A stretch of 64,000 bases of DNA. Source: Alteromonas macleodii (lineage in GTDB: Bacteria > Pseudomonadota > Gammaproteobacteria > Enterobacterales > Alteromonadaceae). Of the stretch, positions 28,587 through 39,150 are shown one piece after another; positions within the stretch are counted from its first letter, which is position 1; each line of letters opens with the position of its first letter. Under the pieces are notes generated by a model. It saw only the letters and a list, made by a program, of their open reading frames with translations. It had not been told where the DNA came from and did not search any database. Location of the stretch: positions 2,957,397 through 3,021,396 of the forward strand of contig NZ_LR812090.1 in the NCBI RefSeq assembly GCF_903772925.1, in the 5' to 3' direction. Position numbers and translations under genes: made by a program.

Positions 28587-28587
<1 letters not shown>
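27517..28587 (+). CDS. hisB: Bifunctional histidinol-phosphatase / imidazoleglycerol-phosphate dehydratase
   Basis: 356 residues in two domains. N-terminal HAD phosphatase (1-165) with [13 protein letters not shown], a zinc loop ([17 protein letters not shown]) and [16 protein letters not shown]-terminal dehydratase (about 170-356) with [17 protein letters not shown] and [17 protein letters not shown], whose histidines bind Mn. The fused form is typical of gammaproteobacteria. Overlaps hisC by ATGA and hisH by TAATG. Confidence 0.97.
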
Positions 28588-30743
<2,156 letters not shown>

Positions 30744-30747
<4 letters not shown>

Positions 30748-31361
30748 TCATTACTAATGAAAACAGCAATAAACTAGCTTGGGACAAAATGGATAACCTG
30801 CTACCTGCCATAGTGCAAGACGCACTATCAGGCAAAGTATTAATGCAAGGCTACATGGACCAAGATGCGCTAGCGAAAACCCTTGAAACAGGTAAAGTAA
30901 CCTTTTTCAGCCGCTCGAAACAGCGCCTTTGGACTAAGGGTGAAACCTCAGGTAACACGCTAGATTTAGTGAGCGTTGCCTGCGATTGCGACCAAGATTC
31001 ACTATTGGTACTAGCTAACCCTAACGGCCCGACGTGCCATACAGGCGTTGAAAGCTGTTGGTTCGACGGCAACACACCCGCATTTACCTTTCTTGCAGAT
31101 TTAGAACGTGTCTTGGCTGCTCGTAAAGATGCCGACCCTAAAAGCAGCTACACCGCAAGCCTTTATAACAAAGGCATTAAGCGCATAGCTCAGAAGGTAG
31201 GTGAAGAAGGCGTTGAAACCGCACTAGCAGCTACTGTGCACGACAAAGAAGAGCTTAAAAACGAGGCCGCTGATTTGTTGTATCACTTAACTGTACTGCT
31301 TCAAGCAAGCGATATGTCACTAAACGATGCGCTAGATGTGCTTCGCGAGCGTCATAAGTAA
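30744..31361 (+). CDS. hisI: Bifunctional PR-AMP cyclohydrolase / PR-ATP pyrophosphatase
   Basis: 205 residues performing steps two and three of the pathway. The HisI part (about 1-115) has [18 protein letters not shown], the zinc ligands CDCDQDS and [12 protein letters not shown]. The HisE part (about 120-205) has [23 protein letters not shown] and [15 protein letters not shown]. The start is GTG at 30744, overlapping the hisF stop, with AAGGAG 8 bases upstream. Last gene of the operon; its terminator is now separated from it by an insertion sequence. Confidence 0.96.
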
Positions 31362-31452
31362 GCAGCACTCGCACTTACATATTAAAGTACTCTGACCCTG
31401 AGGTATCCCCACAAATAATGTAACGATATCAGTAAGATAAAAAAGACAGGAA

Positions 31453-31516
31453 CATTCATGACGTTTGGTGATCAGATCAATCGCCAAACTTCACCGAGAC
31501 CAAACAACCATGAATG
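31453..31516 (+). promoter_or_regulatory. Hairpin masking the transposase start codon
   Basis: CATTCATG (31453-31460) pairs with CATGAATG (31509-31516), which contains the ATG at 31510, and GTTTGGT (31463-31469) pairs with ACCAAAC (31499-31505). A competing hairpin uses GTTTGGTGAT with ATCGCCAAAC (31480-31489). Transcripts entering from outside would fold so that the start is hidden, the strategy known for IS10 and IS50. The pairing is seen; the effect is inferred. Confidence 0.6.
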
Positions 31517-32706
31517 CCCTATCTATTGTGAACAAAGTCGTTACGCTTGTCAGCTACAATATGCATAAAACACGTCTAAATGCGGTCACGGCGTGCGTCA
31601 AAAGTCTGCTTAATGGAAGCGCTGCAACCGTAACCAGCATAGGTCGAGGGATAAACACTAAAGCCTTTGAAAAACATAGAATTAAACGTGCAGACCGCTT
31701 GCTCTCAAATCCGCATTTACTAAGTGAAACACCGCTCATCTATGCATCTATATGCCAACTATTTTGCGGCAACACAACACGCCCTGTTATCTCAATCGAC
31801 TGGTCAGATTTAGACGACCGCAAAGCGCATTTTCTTTTACGTGCAGCAATATCTCTGAAAGGAAGGCCCATCACACTTTACCAAGAAGTACATTGCAACA
31901 AGACCAAAGAGAAACCTGCTACACACAAGGCATTTTTAAAGGCGTTACACGCTATATTACCTTCAAATTGCCGACCCATTATCGTTACCGATGCAGGGTA
32001 TAAATCGCCTTGGTTCAGAGAAGTTAGGGCCCTAGGATGGGACATTGTTGGGCGTATCCGCAAGCCACATCTTTATTCGCTTGATAGAGGAAATACGTGG
32101 CAATGTATTCGTCGTTTATACGCACAAGCAACCTGTCGACCGAAGCGTTTTGATAACAGCCAAATAGTAAGGAGCAACCCCTTTACCTGCACGCTAGTTC
32201 TTTTTAAACAGAAATCTAAAGGGCGTCATGCTTCAAATCCAGATGGTACACGTAAAGCCTCAAAACGCTCAAAAGTGCATGCACAAGGTGCAAAAGATCC
32301 ATGGCTATTAGCGACATCACTGGCACCTCATCGAAGCTTATCGAAGCAAGTAGTAGCCATTTACAGGCAACGAATGCAAATTGAAGAAGGCTTTAGAGAC
32401 ATGAAAAGCACGAAGTTCGGGCTTGGCTATGAACAGAATAAAAGCGTGAAAAAGCAACGTCTAATAATACTGATATTGCTGACAACGTTAGCGTCACTCG
32501 TGGCTATATTACTGGGTATGGTGCTCGTCTCATCGAATAGGCATCGGCGCTTCCAAGCCAATACCGAAACCAGAAGCGTGCTGTCATTCCATTACCTTGG
32601 ACTCAGGGCTGTCGCTTGTCGAATGCGATTTACTATGCGACAGTGGAAAGCTGCACTCAAATGGTACAGCTCCATAGTTGACGCAGCCTGGGCCGGAGAC
32701 ACATGA
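31510..32706 (+). CDS. IS4-family transposase, IS10 type
   Basis: 398 residues. The DDE triad aligns with Tn10 transposase almost position for position: D97 (SIDWSD), D161 (VTDAGYK) and E293 in the YREK-type motif RQRMQIEEGFRDMK. KRADRLLSN near the N-terminus also matches Tn10 KRIDRLLGN. Cut-and-paste transposition is expected. The frame is intact, so the element may be active. The ATG at 31510 is chosen by alignment to Tn10 transposase; a TTG 15 codons upstream is less likely. Confidence 0.95.
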   Translation: MNALSIVNKVVTLVSYNMHKTRLNAVTACVKSLLNGSAATVTSIGRGINTKAFEKHRIKRADRLLSNPHLLSETPLIYASICQLFCGNTTRPVISIDWSDLDDRKAHFLLRAAISLKGRPITLYQEVHCNKTKEKPATHKAFLKALHAILPSNCRPIIVTDAGYKSPWFREVRALGWDIVGRIRKPHLYSLDRGNTWQCIRRLYAQATCRPKRFDNSQIVRSNPFTCTLVLFKQKSKGRHASNPDGTRKASKRSKVHAQGAKDPWLLATSLAPHRSLSKQVVAIYRQRMQIEEGFRDMKSTKFGLGYEQNKSVKKQRLIILILLTTLASLVAILLGMVLVSSNRHRRFQANTETRSVLSFHYLGLRAVACRMRFTMRQWKAALKWYSSIVDAAWAGDT

Positions 32707-32736
32707 AACTAAATTCGTGGGGATCCCTCAGACTCT

Positions 32737-32778
32737 GACCCCCGATAATTTAATCGAATGATTATCGAGGGTCTTTTT
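32737..32778 (+). terminator. Displaced his operon terminator
   Basis: GACCCCCGATAAT (32737-32749) pairs with ATTATCGAGGGTC (32761-32773), one mismatch (C/A), followed by TTTTTATTT. It probably ended the his transcript before the insertion sequence separated it from hisIE by 1.34 kb. Part of the IS target duplication forms the base of its stem. Confidence 0.82.
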
Positions 32779-32802
32779 ATTTGTCAGTTAACCACTTAGC
32801 AT

Positions 32803-33108
32803 TTAGTCAAACCTTCGAAATTGACTCTCACATGGAATGCCATCGTCATCACCATCCATTTTCGTATTAGGGCAATTTTTCAGAAAGTACTTTGCCTCTT
32901 CATACGACGACATTTGACTGCAATATTGTCGTCCGTCGCACATAAAAGAAACGCGCTCAGGTTGAGTGAGACGCTCTTGAGTAAGCACCTCTTGAGTAGA
33001 AAGTTGATTTCGGTCCGATAGATTATCTGAGTATGGATGGCTGCTGTTTTCGAGGTAAAGTTTCACGCCAAAGACAACGACTAAAATAAGTAACAGTTTA
33101 TTCAACAT
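32803..33108 (-). CDS. Excalibur-domain membrane-anchored protein
   Basis: 101 residues: an N-terminal membrane anchor or signal (MLNKLLLILVVVFGVKLYL), a polar linker, then an Excalibur calcium-binding domain with the DxDxDGxxCE signature in CPNTKMDGDDDGIPCESQ and the partner cysteines in MCDGRQYCSQMSS. Such proteins lie on the periplasmic side or the surface; the function is not known. It is convergent with the his operon, whose terminator lies 25 bases past its stop. Confidence 0.85.
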   Translation of the reverse strand: MLNKLLLILVVVFGVKLYLENSSHPYSDNLSDRNQLSTQEVLTQERLTQPERVSFMCDGRQYCSQMSSYEEAKYFLKNCPNTKMDGDDDGIPCESQFRRFD

Positions 33109-33343
33109 AGTATTTTTCGTCCCTGAATGATTCGCTTGCCTACTTATTCGGTCTAGATAGCGTTAACATTTTCATGCACTAATGACTGCTATTATTAACT
33201 AGGCATTTACTAAAATTATGCGTAACACCTCTATTCTACTGTTTTGAAGACCAATAGCCAATGATGAAATAGCGACACATTCTATTAAGCAACATTCGCC
33301 ATAAGCTTACTAAGCCCCTTTCTCATTTAGTAAACGACTTAGG

Positions 33344-33589
33344 TTACTTAAATGCGCTTAACATTGATAAATTGAGCTTATTCCCAATAATCGATAACAA
33401 GCTTTTCCTGTTCAGCTTAAATGTGTCGCCATGTTGCTCCAAACAAGCTATTTTTGATAAATTTTTTAAGTCGCCCTCGCTATTCCTGAAAACTCCAAAG
33501 CTTTCTTCACTAGCAACAACACTTTTGTTTTTATTGGCTTGCAACAAAGTTGAATCTATCTTTTTCGCAGTTTTAGGAAGCTTTCTCAT
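33344..33589 (-). CDS. Hypothetical protein, 81 residues
   Basis: A basic soluble protein (MRKLPKTAKKIDSTLLQANKNK ... NLSMLSAFK) with no domain I recognise. It is divergent from the LysR gene, the layout often seen for a LysR target, but it carries no clear ribosome site. It may be a real small gene or a chance frame in AT-rich DNA. Confidence 0.4.
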   Translation of the reverse strand: MRKLPKTAKKIDSTLLQANKNKSVVASEESFGVFRNSEGDLKNLSKIACLEQHGDTFKLNRKSLLSIIGNKLNLSMLSAFK

Positions 33590-33692
33590 ATAAGTCTCAC
33601 TGAATGTATTTGAGACTAGTTTCTGTTTTTGAGCTTTACATGACCAACGATAAAAGTTAACTTTAAATATTAGGTGAACTTATATTTCGACT

Positions 33693-34634
33693 ATGGATAG
33701 AAGATTAAGATGGTTAAATAATTTGCTCTGCTTTGAAGTGGCTGCTAGACACGAGAGTTATAGTAAGGCTGCTAATGAGCTATGCATTACGCAAGCTGCA
33801 GTTAGTCAGCAGATGCGTCAATTAGAGCAGAGTTTACAGGTTAAACTTTTCAGACGAAGCGCAAGAAGGATGCTACTGACTTCTCAGGGACAGATACTCT
33901 TTGAAGCTTGTCAAAATGGCTTTAGTGAAGTTATAAACGGTTTAAACAAAGTTCAAGAAGAGCCATTAGAAGGAAGTTTGACAGTGAGTACTACACAGGC
34001 GTTTTGTGCTCTGTGGCTGTTACCAAATTTGTTTAAATTCTTTAATCAGTATCCAGATATAAATATTAATACTTTCGCCTCCAATAGAATAGAAAGCCTG
34101 CATGATGGCAAGATAGATATCGCAATTCGCTTTAGTACTTCGACTTCGTCAATTATTGAGGATGGCTTAGAGGTACAAAAGTTTGGTGAAAATGGAATTG
34201 TTCCAGTTTGTTCACCAGATTACAAACAAACGCTTGCGTTGAATACTCCATTTGATCTTCTTGATGCTAGATTACTTGCCCTAGCTTTTGGAGATAGAGC
34301 TAATTGGGAAAGCTATTTTGAGCATTGCAATATTGATATTACCAACAAAAACCTAAAAAAAACGGAAATTTCTTCCAGTGACTTAGCATTAAGTGCAGCA
34401 TTAACTGGTCAAGGTGTAATGCTGGCATCAGACGTAATGATTGGCCAGTATGTTAAATCAGGTCAGCTTGTTGTTCCGTTTAATATACCTCACCCTGTTC
34501 GTTGGAAATCTCATTTTGTATACCTTAAGAATTCACCACGTAAAAGGCGCATCGCTCTTTTTTGTAGTTGGTTAGCACAGCAGATGGAAAATGATGAAGC
34601 GCTTATGAACTTAGACCAACCTTCTTTAGGCTAA
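33693..34634 (+). CDS. LysR-family regulator (GcvA-like)
   Basis: 313 residues. An N-terminal winged helix (residues about 8-65) with FEVAARHESYSKAANELCITQAAVSQQMRQLEQ, then a two-lobe effector-binding domain. The layout (LRWLNNLLCFEVAARHESYSKAA) is of the GcvA/AmpR subgroup. The target is not known: the secreted beta-helix gene downstream and the divergent 81-residue gene are candidates. The gene is AT-rich compared with the his operon, suggesting a different origin. Confidence 0.88.
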   Translation: MDRRLRWLNNLLCFEVAARHESYSKAANELCITQAAVSQQMRQLEQSLQVKLFRRSARRMLLTSQGQILFEACQNGFSEVINGLNKVQEEPLEGSLTVSTTQAFCALWLLPNLFKFFNQYPDININTFASNRIESLHDGKIDIAIRFSTSTSSIIEDGLEVQKFGENGIVPVCSPDYKQTLALNTPFDLLDARLLALAFGDRANWESYFEHCNIDITNKNLKKTEISSSDLALSAALTGQGVMLASDVMIGQYVKSGQLVVPFNIPHPVRWKSHFVYLKNSPRKRRIALFCSWLAQQMENDEALMNLDQPSLG

Positions 34635-35002
34635 AATTTGTCTAAACGTTATTGACAGAACTCTTCGCGTCAAGCGTACCTACTCCCAGTTATCGGCAAA
34701 TAAAATCTGTTAAACGAAAAAGCAACCAAAAAACTTGTGCAAACAGTTTTATCTCCAACGAAAGCCCATCACAAAAATATATTTAGCAATTAATTTTTAC
34801 TGCTAAAAACATAATTATTTGATTTTACTTGAACTGTTAAACCACTCGTATCACTACTTATACGGGGACTTGAGGTTTGATACCGTTTGGACAAATGCGC
34901 TTACTACACTGTGCCAAGAGACATAAACAATTAGTTTTTTTAACTAACTATAGTTCGTCTTGTACCCAGAAATTTTAAGTCAGTAGTATCGAGTAGTCTA
35001 AT
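34635..35002. other. AT-rich intergenic region
   Basis: 368 bases between the LysR gene and the secreted beta-helix gene, strongly AT-rich. It should hold the promoter of the latter. No terminator, repeat or RNA gene was recognised. Confidence 0.5.
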
Positions 35003-37891
35003 ATGAATGGTTACAAAATTAAGTTTTTTCATTTCAGTAAAATATGGTTAATAGCTTTTTTTATGGGCGTAATTAGCTTACCAAGCTTCGCCCAAAGTCA
35101 ATGTGAAGAGAAGAGTGTTCGCCTCCTCAATGATTGGGGGGATAGGAATCAATTTACCTTTACTCCTACTTCACACAATGTTCAGGGAGCGGTAGTAGAA
35201 TCAGGCTGCGTTGTTTTAAACGAATTAGAAGAAGAGTTGACAGCAACAACTCAGCGCGGCTCTCTAATATCGCTAAACGGCAGCGACTTTTCGAATGGCC
35301 CAATCCGTGTTAGAAACAGGGATAAAATTGAGTTAATGTTCTTAACGCCTAATAAAATAGGCGAATCAGTTACTGATCGGCTTATTTTGACTAAGGCTGA
35401 AACTAATAGCCATTGGTATTATCCTTGGACTATCTCAACAGTGGAATCAGAAACACTACCAGAATCTTGCTTTGAAGCGAATTTTACGTTCGATGAGAAG
35501 CGTCAGCGTCTACGCGTATTTGAATTGCCTCCTAGTAAATATCAAAAGCCCAGTTCACAAATCATATCACGCTGTATAAAAGTAACTAATCTCCCTCAAC
35601 CAGTTTTGGCGAGTATGCAGCGCGATGGGGAGTTTTCAATAAATAACGAACCTTACTCTACCTCTACTAGAATAATTAGTAACGGCGATATAATTACGCT
35701 TCGAAAAAATGCATCAAATGTCAAAGGTGATGTATTGTTGGACCGTTTGACTCTTCAGCAAGAGCTAGACAGTGGGGAAATATCAACCACTTATTATCAA
35801 TGGTTTGTTGCTAACGAATCAAACAATTCCTTCGACCACATTTCAGACTGTTATGCCCTTTACAAACATAGTGCTAACTCCACAATTCTTCCTCACACCG
35901 TGGTATCTGATGAATCACCTCGCGCTATTTCACAATGTGTGGTCAATGCTGAACCACAATCCACACTAACTTTAAAGTCCTTACAAAAGCACTCACAAGT
36001 CTTTGTAAATAACAATCTCACTACAGATGAGTTGATCGAACTCAATTATGGTGATCGTTTACACTTTGAATATAGCTTTTCTGTACCTAGCTTTAGTTAC
36101 TCTTGGTTTAATTATCAAACAATATGGGAAGATGGAAGCGTTAGTGCGAGTAATATTAAATGGATAATTGAGAACAACATAACAACTTATAATGACTCAT
36201 TACCTGTAAATTCATCAGTCCCTTCTTACCAGGTTGACGTTTCCATGTTTGAAAACTGTCGCTCTTCTTCATTCCATTTAAGAGTCAATGATTCGAGGTT
36301 TTTTGCTGCTGCAGCTTTACCCTCGAACCTTTATCAGCCATTGAATACCGAGATATATTCTAATTGCATTCAGTTTGAGGGTTTAGAGGCACCTATGAAA
36401 TTGAAAAGTCATAACAACAGCTTTTTTTCCATAAATTCACAGCCGTTTAGTAATGAGGAGACACTGGTCACTAACGGAGATAAGTTAGTATTTGCAACAA
36501 CAACACCTAACGATTTTAACAGCTCTAAAACGATCAGAGCTCAAGTTATTCCTGGTGAGGGTGCTATTGACGACCGTGTGTTTTTTTTAAACTGGAGCAT
36601 CCAGACAACGAACACGGAAAGAGCACCAAAAACTTGGAAGATAGGACCCAATCAAAACTATAGAGAAATGGATGATATTGCTCACCAACTGATAGCAGGT
36701 GACGTTGTTGAGGTGCAAGGAGATGCAGACTATAAACCATTTATATTATTCAATACCAGCGGCACTCCCAGTTTGCCTATAAAAATTGTTGGTACAACAG
36801 TAAATAATAAAAGACCTAAATTCATAGGAAACCACAAAGATTGGAAGTGGACAATTGCTGTTAGAAATTCTCATTCGATTGAATTAGAAAATCTAGAAGT
36901 AACTGGTGGAGACAACATCTGTATTAGACATGAATCAGACAACTTAAAGATCATTAACTCTTATATTCACAACTGTCCACATATAGGAATAATGGGAACT
37001 GATTCTAATTCAGGCAGCATTTCTATATTGGATACGGAAGTTACTAACTCTGGAGGACTGCCTGACCCTTCTCAAAAATGGGGGCACCCCATCTATGTCG
37101 CCACAGATCAATTTAGATTCCCGGGTAGTGTTCTTCGCGTTGAAAACTCATTTTTACACAATAACCGAGGCAACAGTATAAAATCTAGAGCTGAAAATAC
37201 TAAGCTTTACTACAATTGGATTGAAGTTAGCGACATTGAGCAGTCCAGATACGCTATCGAACTTATAGGTCCCGAAATGAGAAGTGTAGGTGTTATGGAC
37301 CAAGATGTTGTTGGGAACTCTATTGTTATGAATAAAGATTTTGCTGTCGCTAGGTTCGGAAACGATGGTTCCGGAGGCTCTAACGGAAGAGTTCGCTTTG
37401 CAAATAACTTATTTGTTATAAATGCTGACTCATACAATACGTACCTCTTTAACTTAACTTACGCAATGACTTCGTTCACCCTGCAAAACAACTTAATTCA
37501 CTCATTAGATAATAACGTAGATATCCGTTATCTACTAAGAGATGATGTAAATCCTGGAAATTGGGAACAAGATTACGTGGGTATATTCATAGAAAACAAT
37601 ACGTTCTCGAATATTATGAGATTAAAGTCCTCTAACTTACCAGATACAGCGGGCAGTACTAGCGAGCACATTTTAGGTACTGAAAGATGGAGTAATAATG
37701 ATTATGCCCAAGATGTAATATCTACATCAGTTCACAACGGTTTAGTAGAACAAATTTGGGGTTATCAAGAGAACACAATGCCCTATCAATTAAACGTTCC
37801 TGACTACTTAATATTAGATGAGTACTTGGTAGGTGCACCTGTGGATAAGATGCGCCTAAGCAGACCTATACCTGGAGAAAGTATCCACTAA
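35003..37891 (+). CDS. Secreted four-module protein with right-handed beta-helix
   Basis: 962 residues. Signal peptide (MNGYKIKFFHFSKIWLIAFF, cleavage after SFA near residue 30). Four related modules of about 110-135 residues follow, starting near 31, 148, 279 and 413. Each has a first Cys, a second Cys about 35-45 residues later, and a late stretch of the form FSINxxPxS ... NGDxIxL, then a Trp-rich end (YPWTIST, YYQWFVAN, IKWIIEN, FLNWSIQT). From about 541 (TWKIGPNQNYREMDDIA) there is a parallel beta-helix with many N-rich turns, as in polysaccharide lyases and adhesins (about 541-880). No catalytic triad is obvious. Codons are AT-rich. A surface polysaccharide-binding or -cleaving role is inferred. 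Confidence 0.8.
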   Translation: MNGYKIKFFHFSKIWLIAFFMGVISLPSFAQSQCEEKSVRLLNDWGDRNQFTFTPTSHNVQGAVVESGCVVLNELEEELTATTQRGSLISLNGSDFSNGPIRVRNRDKIELMFLTPNKIGESVTDRLILTKAETNSHWYYPWTISTVESETLPESCFEANFTFDEKRQRLRVFELPPSKYQKPSSQIISRCIKVTNLPQPVLASMQRDGEFSINNEPYSTSTRIISNGDIITLRKNASNVKGDVLLDRLTLQQELDSGEISTTYYQWFVANESNNSFDHISDCYALYKHSANSTILPHTVVSDESPRAISQCVVNAEPQSTLTLKSLQKHSQVFVNNNLTTDELIELNYGDRLHFEYSFSVPSFSYSWFNYQTIWEDGSVSASNIKWIIENNITTYNDSLPVNSSVPSYQVDVSMFENCRSSSFHLRVNDSRFFAAAALPSNLYQPLNTEIYSNCIQFEGLEAPMKLKSHNNSFFSINSQPFSNEETLVTNGDKLVFATTTPNDFNSSKTIRAQVIPGEGAIDDRVFFLNWSIQTTNTERAPKTWKIGPNQNYREMDDIAHQLIAGDVVEVQGDADYKPFILFNTSGTPSLPIKIVGTTVNNKRPKFIGNHKDWKWTIAVRNSHSIELENLEVTGGDNICIRHESDNLKIINSYIHNCPHIGIMGTDSNSGSISILDTEVTNSGGLPDPSQKWGHPIYVATDQFRFPGSVLRVENSFLHNNRGNSIKSRAENTKLYYNWIEVSDIEQSRYAIELIGPEMRSVGVMDQDVVGNSIVMNKDFAVARFGNDGSGGSNGRVRFANNLFVINADSYNTYLFNLTYAMTSFTLQNNLIHSLDNNVDIRYLLRDDVNPGNWEQDYVGIFIENNTFSNIMRLKSSNLPDTAGSTSEHILGTERWSNNDYAQDVISTSVHNGLVEQIWGYQENTMPYQLNVPDYLILDEYLVGAPVDKMRLSRPIPGESIH

Positions 37892-37980
37892 CCTTACTTT
37901 TCAACACGATGTATTTAAATTTAGTCGAAACTACTTCAATTTAGTATTTTGATATGTCAAAAAACTGAAGATGTACTTTT

Positions 37981-38015
37981 AAATGCCCATATCAATTATC
38001 GTTATGGGCATTTTT
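37981..38015 (+). terminator. Rho-independent terminator
   Basis: AAATGCCCATA/TATGGGCATTT, an 11-bp stem with an 11-base loop and T tail, about 90 bases after the beta-helix gene. Confidence 0.85.
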
Positions 38016-38100
38016 CACAAGCACCTGCTTCTCATTAGAAAATAAAGTAATTCTTGTACCTCAATGGTAGAACCTGAGAGGTGGAATCTTCTAATCACGC

Positions 38101-38946
38101 TTACTCTTCTATTTCCCTTACTACCTGTCCATAAGCTAGTAGCGCGAACAGCCCCGTTCCGCCCACAATATTTCCTAATAGTGTTGCGCCAATTAGTGAG
38201 ATTGTTTCAAGAACGCTTATTTTATTTTGTAGTGCTAACAAGAACAGTTCTGTTGAACCGGCTATCACGTGCGTGAAATTTCCTATAGCTATTAAATAGG
38301 TAAAAATAACTATCATCCATATTTGCGAATGTTTAACCGAAGGCTTCATCCACACGATAGCGGCAATAATAAATCCAGACGTTATGCCATATGAGAAGGC
38401 GTCTGACGGTGATAACTTGGCATAGTGTTCAGATATAGCAGTCATTCCTTCCACCAGCTCTGATGGAACCGCTTGCAGAGTATAGCTGAAAAAGGCGGCT
38501 AAGAAGGTGCCAACCATGTTTGCGGCGAAAACGATAGTCCACAGTCGTGCAATGCACACTCCCATATTAAGAGATGGCTTACTTAGCAACGGCAAAATAA
38601 CTGACAGCGTATTTTCGGTAAATAGCTGTAATCTACCAACAATAACCAGTACAAAGCCCACTGTATAACCTAAGTTCTCTATCACAAACTGATAACGAGA
38701 ACCGGCAAAGAGGTGATGCAGGATCCCCTCAGCTAGAATAGACAGCGAAATGCCAATACCCGCCGCAACCCCAGACCACCAAAGCGACATCATAGGCCGC
38801 TGAAGCTCTTCCAGCCCTTCTCGATGCACAATTGCGTATAAAGAGACAGAGTTTAAACTTTGATTGTTTTGTACATCCTTTTCTTCGGTGTGACTAAGTG
38901 CCACATCCTGTTCTCGACGTCCAGATTCCTTCTCTTTCTCAGTCAC
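38101..38946 (-). CDS. Formate/nitrite transporter family protein (YfdC-like)
   Basis: 281 residues. A charged cytoplasmic N-terminus of about 45 residues precedes six membrane segments of the FNT pentameric channel fold. Motifs: VIVGRLQLFTENTLSV (FNT loop with the ENT stretch), FAANMVGTF and GNIVGGTGLFALLAYGQV at the end. The long N-terminus and RLQLFTENT match the YfdC branch, whose substrate is unknown, rather than FocA or NirC. Divergent from the signal peptidase gene across a region with a 14-bp direct repeat. Confidence 0.88.
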   Translation of the reverse strand: MTEKEKESGRREQDVALSHTEEKDVQNNQSLNSVSLYAIVHREGLEELQRPMMSLWWSGVAAGIGISLSILAEGILHHLFAGSRYQFVIENLGYTVGFVLVIVGRLQLFTENTLSVILPLLSKPSLNMGVCIARLWTIVFAANMVGTFLAAFFSYTLQAVPSELVEGMTAISEHYAKLSPSDAFSYGITSGFIIAAIVWMKPSVKHSQIWMIVIFTYLIAIGNFTHVIAGSTELFLLALQNKISVLETISLIGATLLGNIVGGTGLFALLAYGQVVREIEE

Positions 38947-39031
38947 TCATGCCTCCGTAACGCTTTTTTAAACTTCTAAACTTCGTTCAAACATTTTCAA
39001 CAGCGTAATAGCAGGTGAGTAATGCAGGACG

Positions 39032-39105
39032 ATATTAATTACACTAATACGTGTTCTTATACAGGTACGTCGGTTTCGCACCTTTTCGGTCATATTAATT
39101 ACACT
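39032..39105. repeat. 14-bp direct repeat, copies 60 bp apart
   Basis: ATATTAATTACACT occurs at 39032-39045 and 39092-39105, start to start exactly 60 bp, in the divergent intergenic region of the FNT gene and the signal peptidase gene. The spacing is close to six helical turns, so both copies would face the same side of DNA. A pair of operator sites is a possible reading. Confidence 0.85.
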
Positions 39106-39150
39106 CTTTAGAAGTTCGTACTTAAAAAAACTAAGATAGAAGTACTAGAG

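Larger units (their letters stand above)
31398..32731 (+). mobile_element. IS10-like insertion sequence (IS4 family)
   Basis: A 1334-bp element with 19-bp ends CTGAGGTATCCCCACAAAT (31398-31416) and its inverted partner at 32713-32731 (two mismatches). It is flanked by a 9-bp target duplication ACTCTGACC at 31389-31397 and 32732-32740, the length expected for the IS10 group. It has landed between hisIE and the his terminator, transposase in the same direction as the operon. The identical first 52 bases recur at the right edge of the window. Confidence 0.95.
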
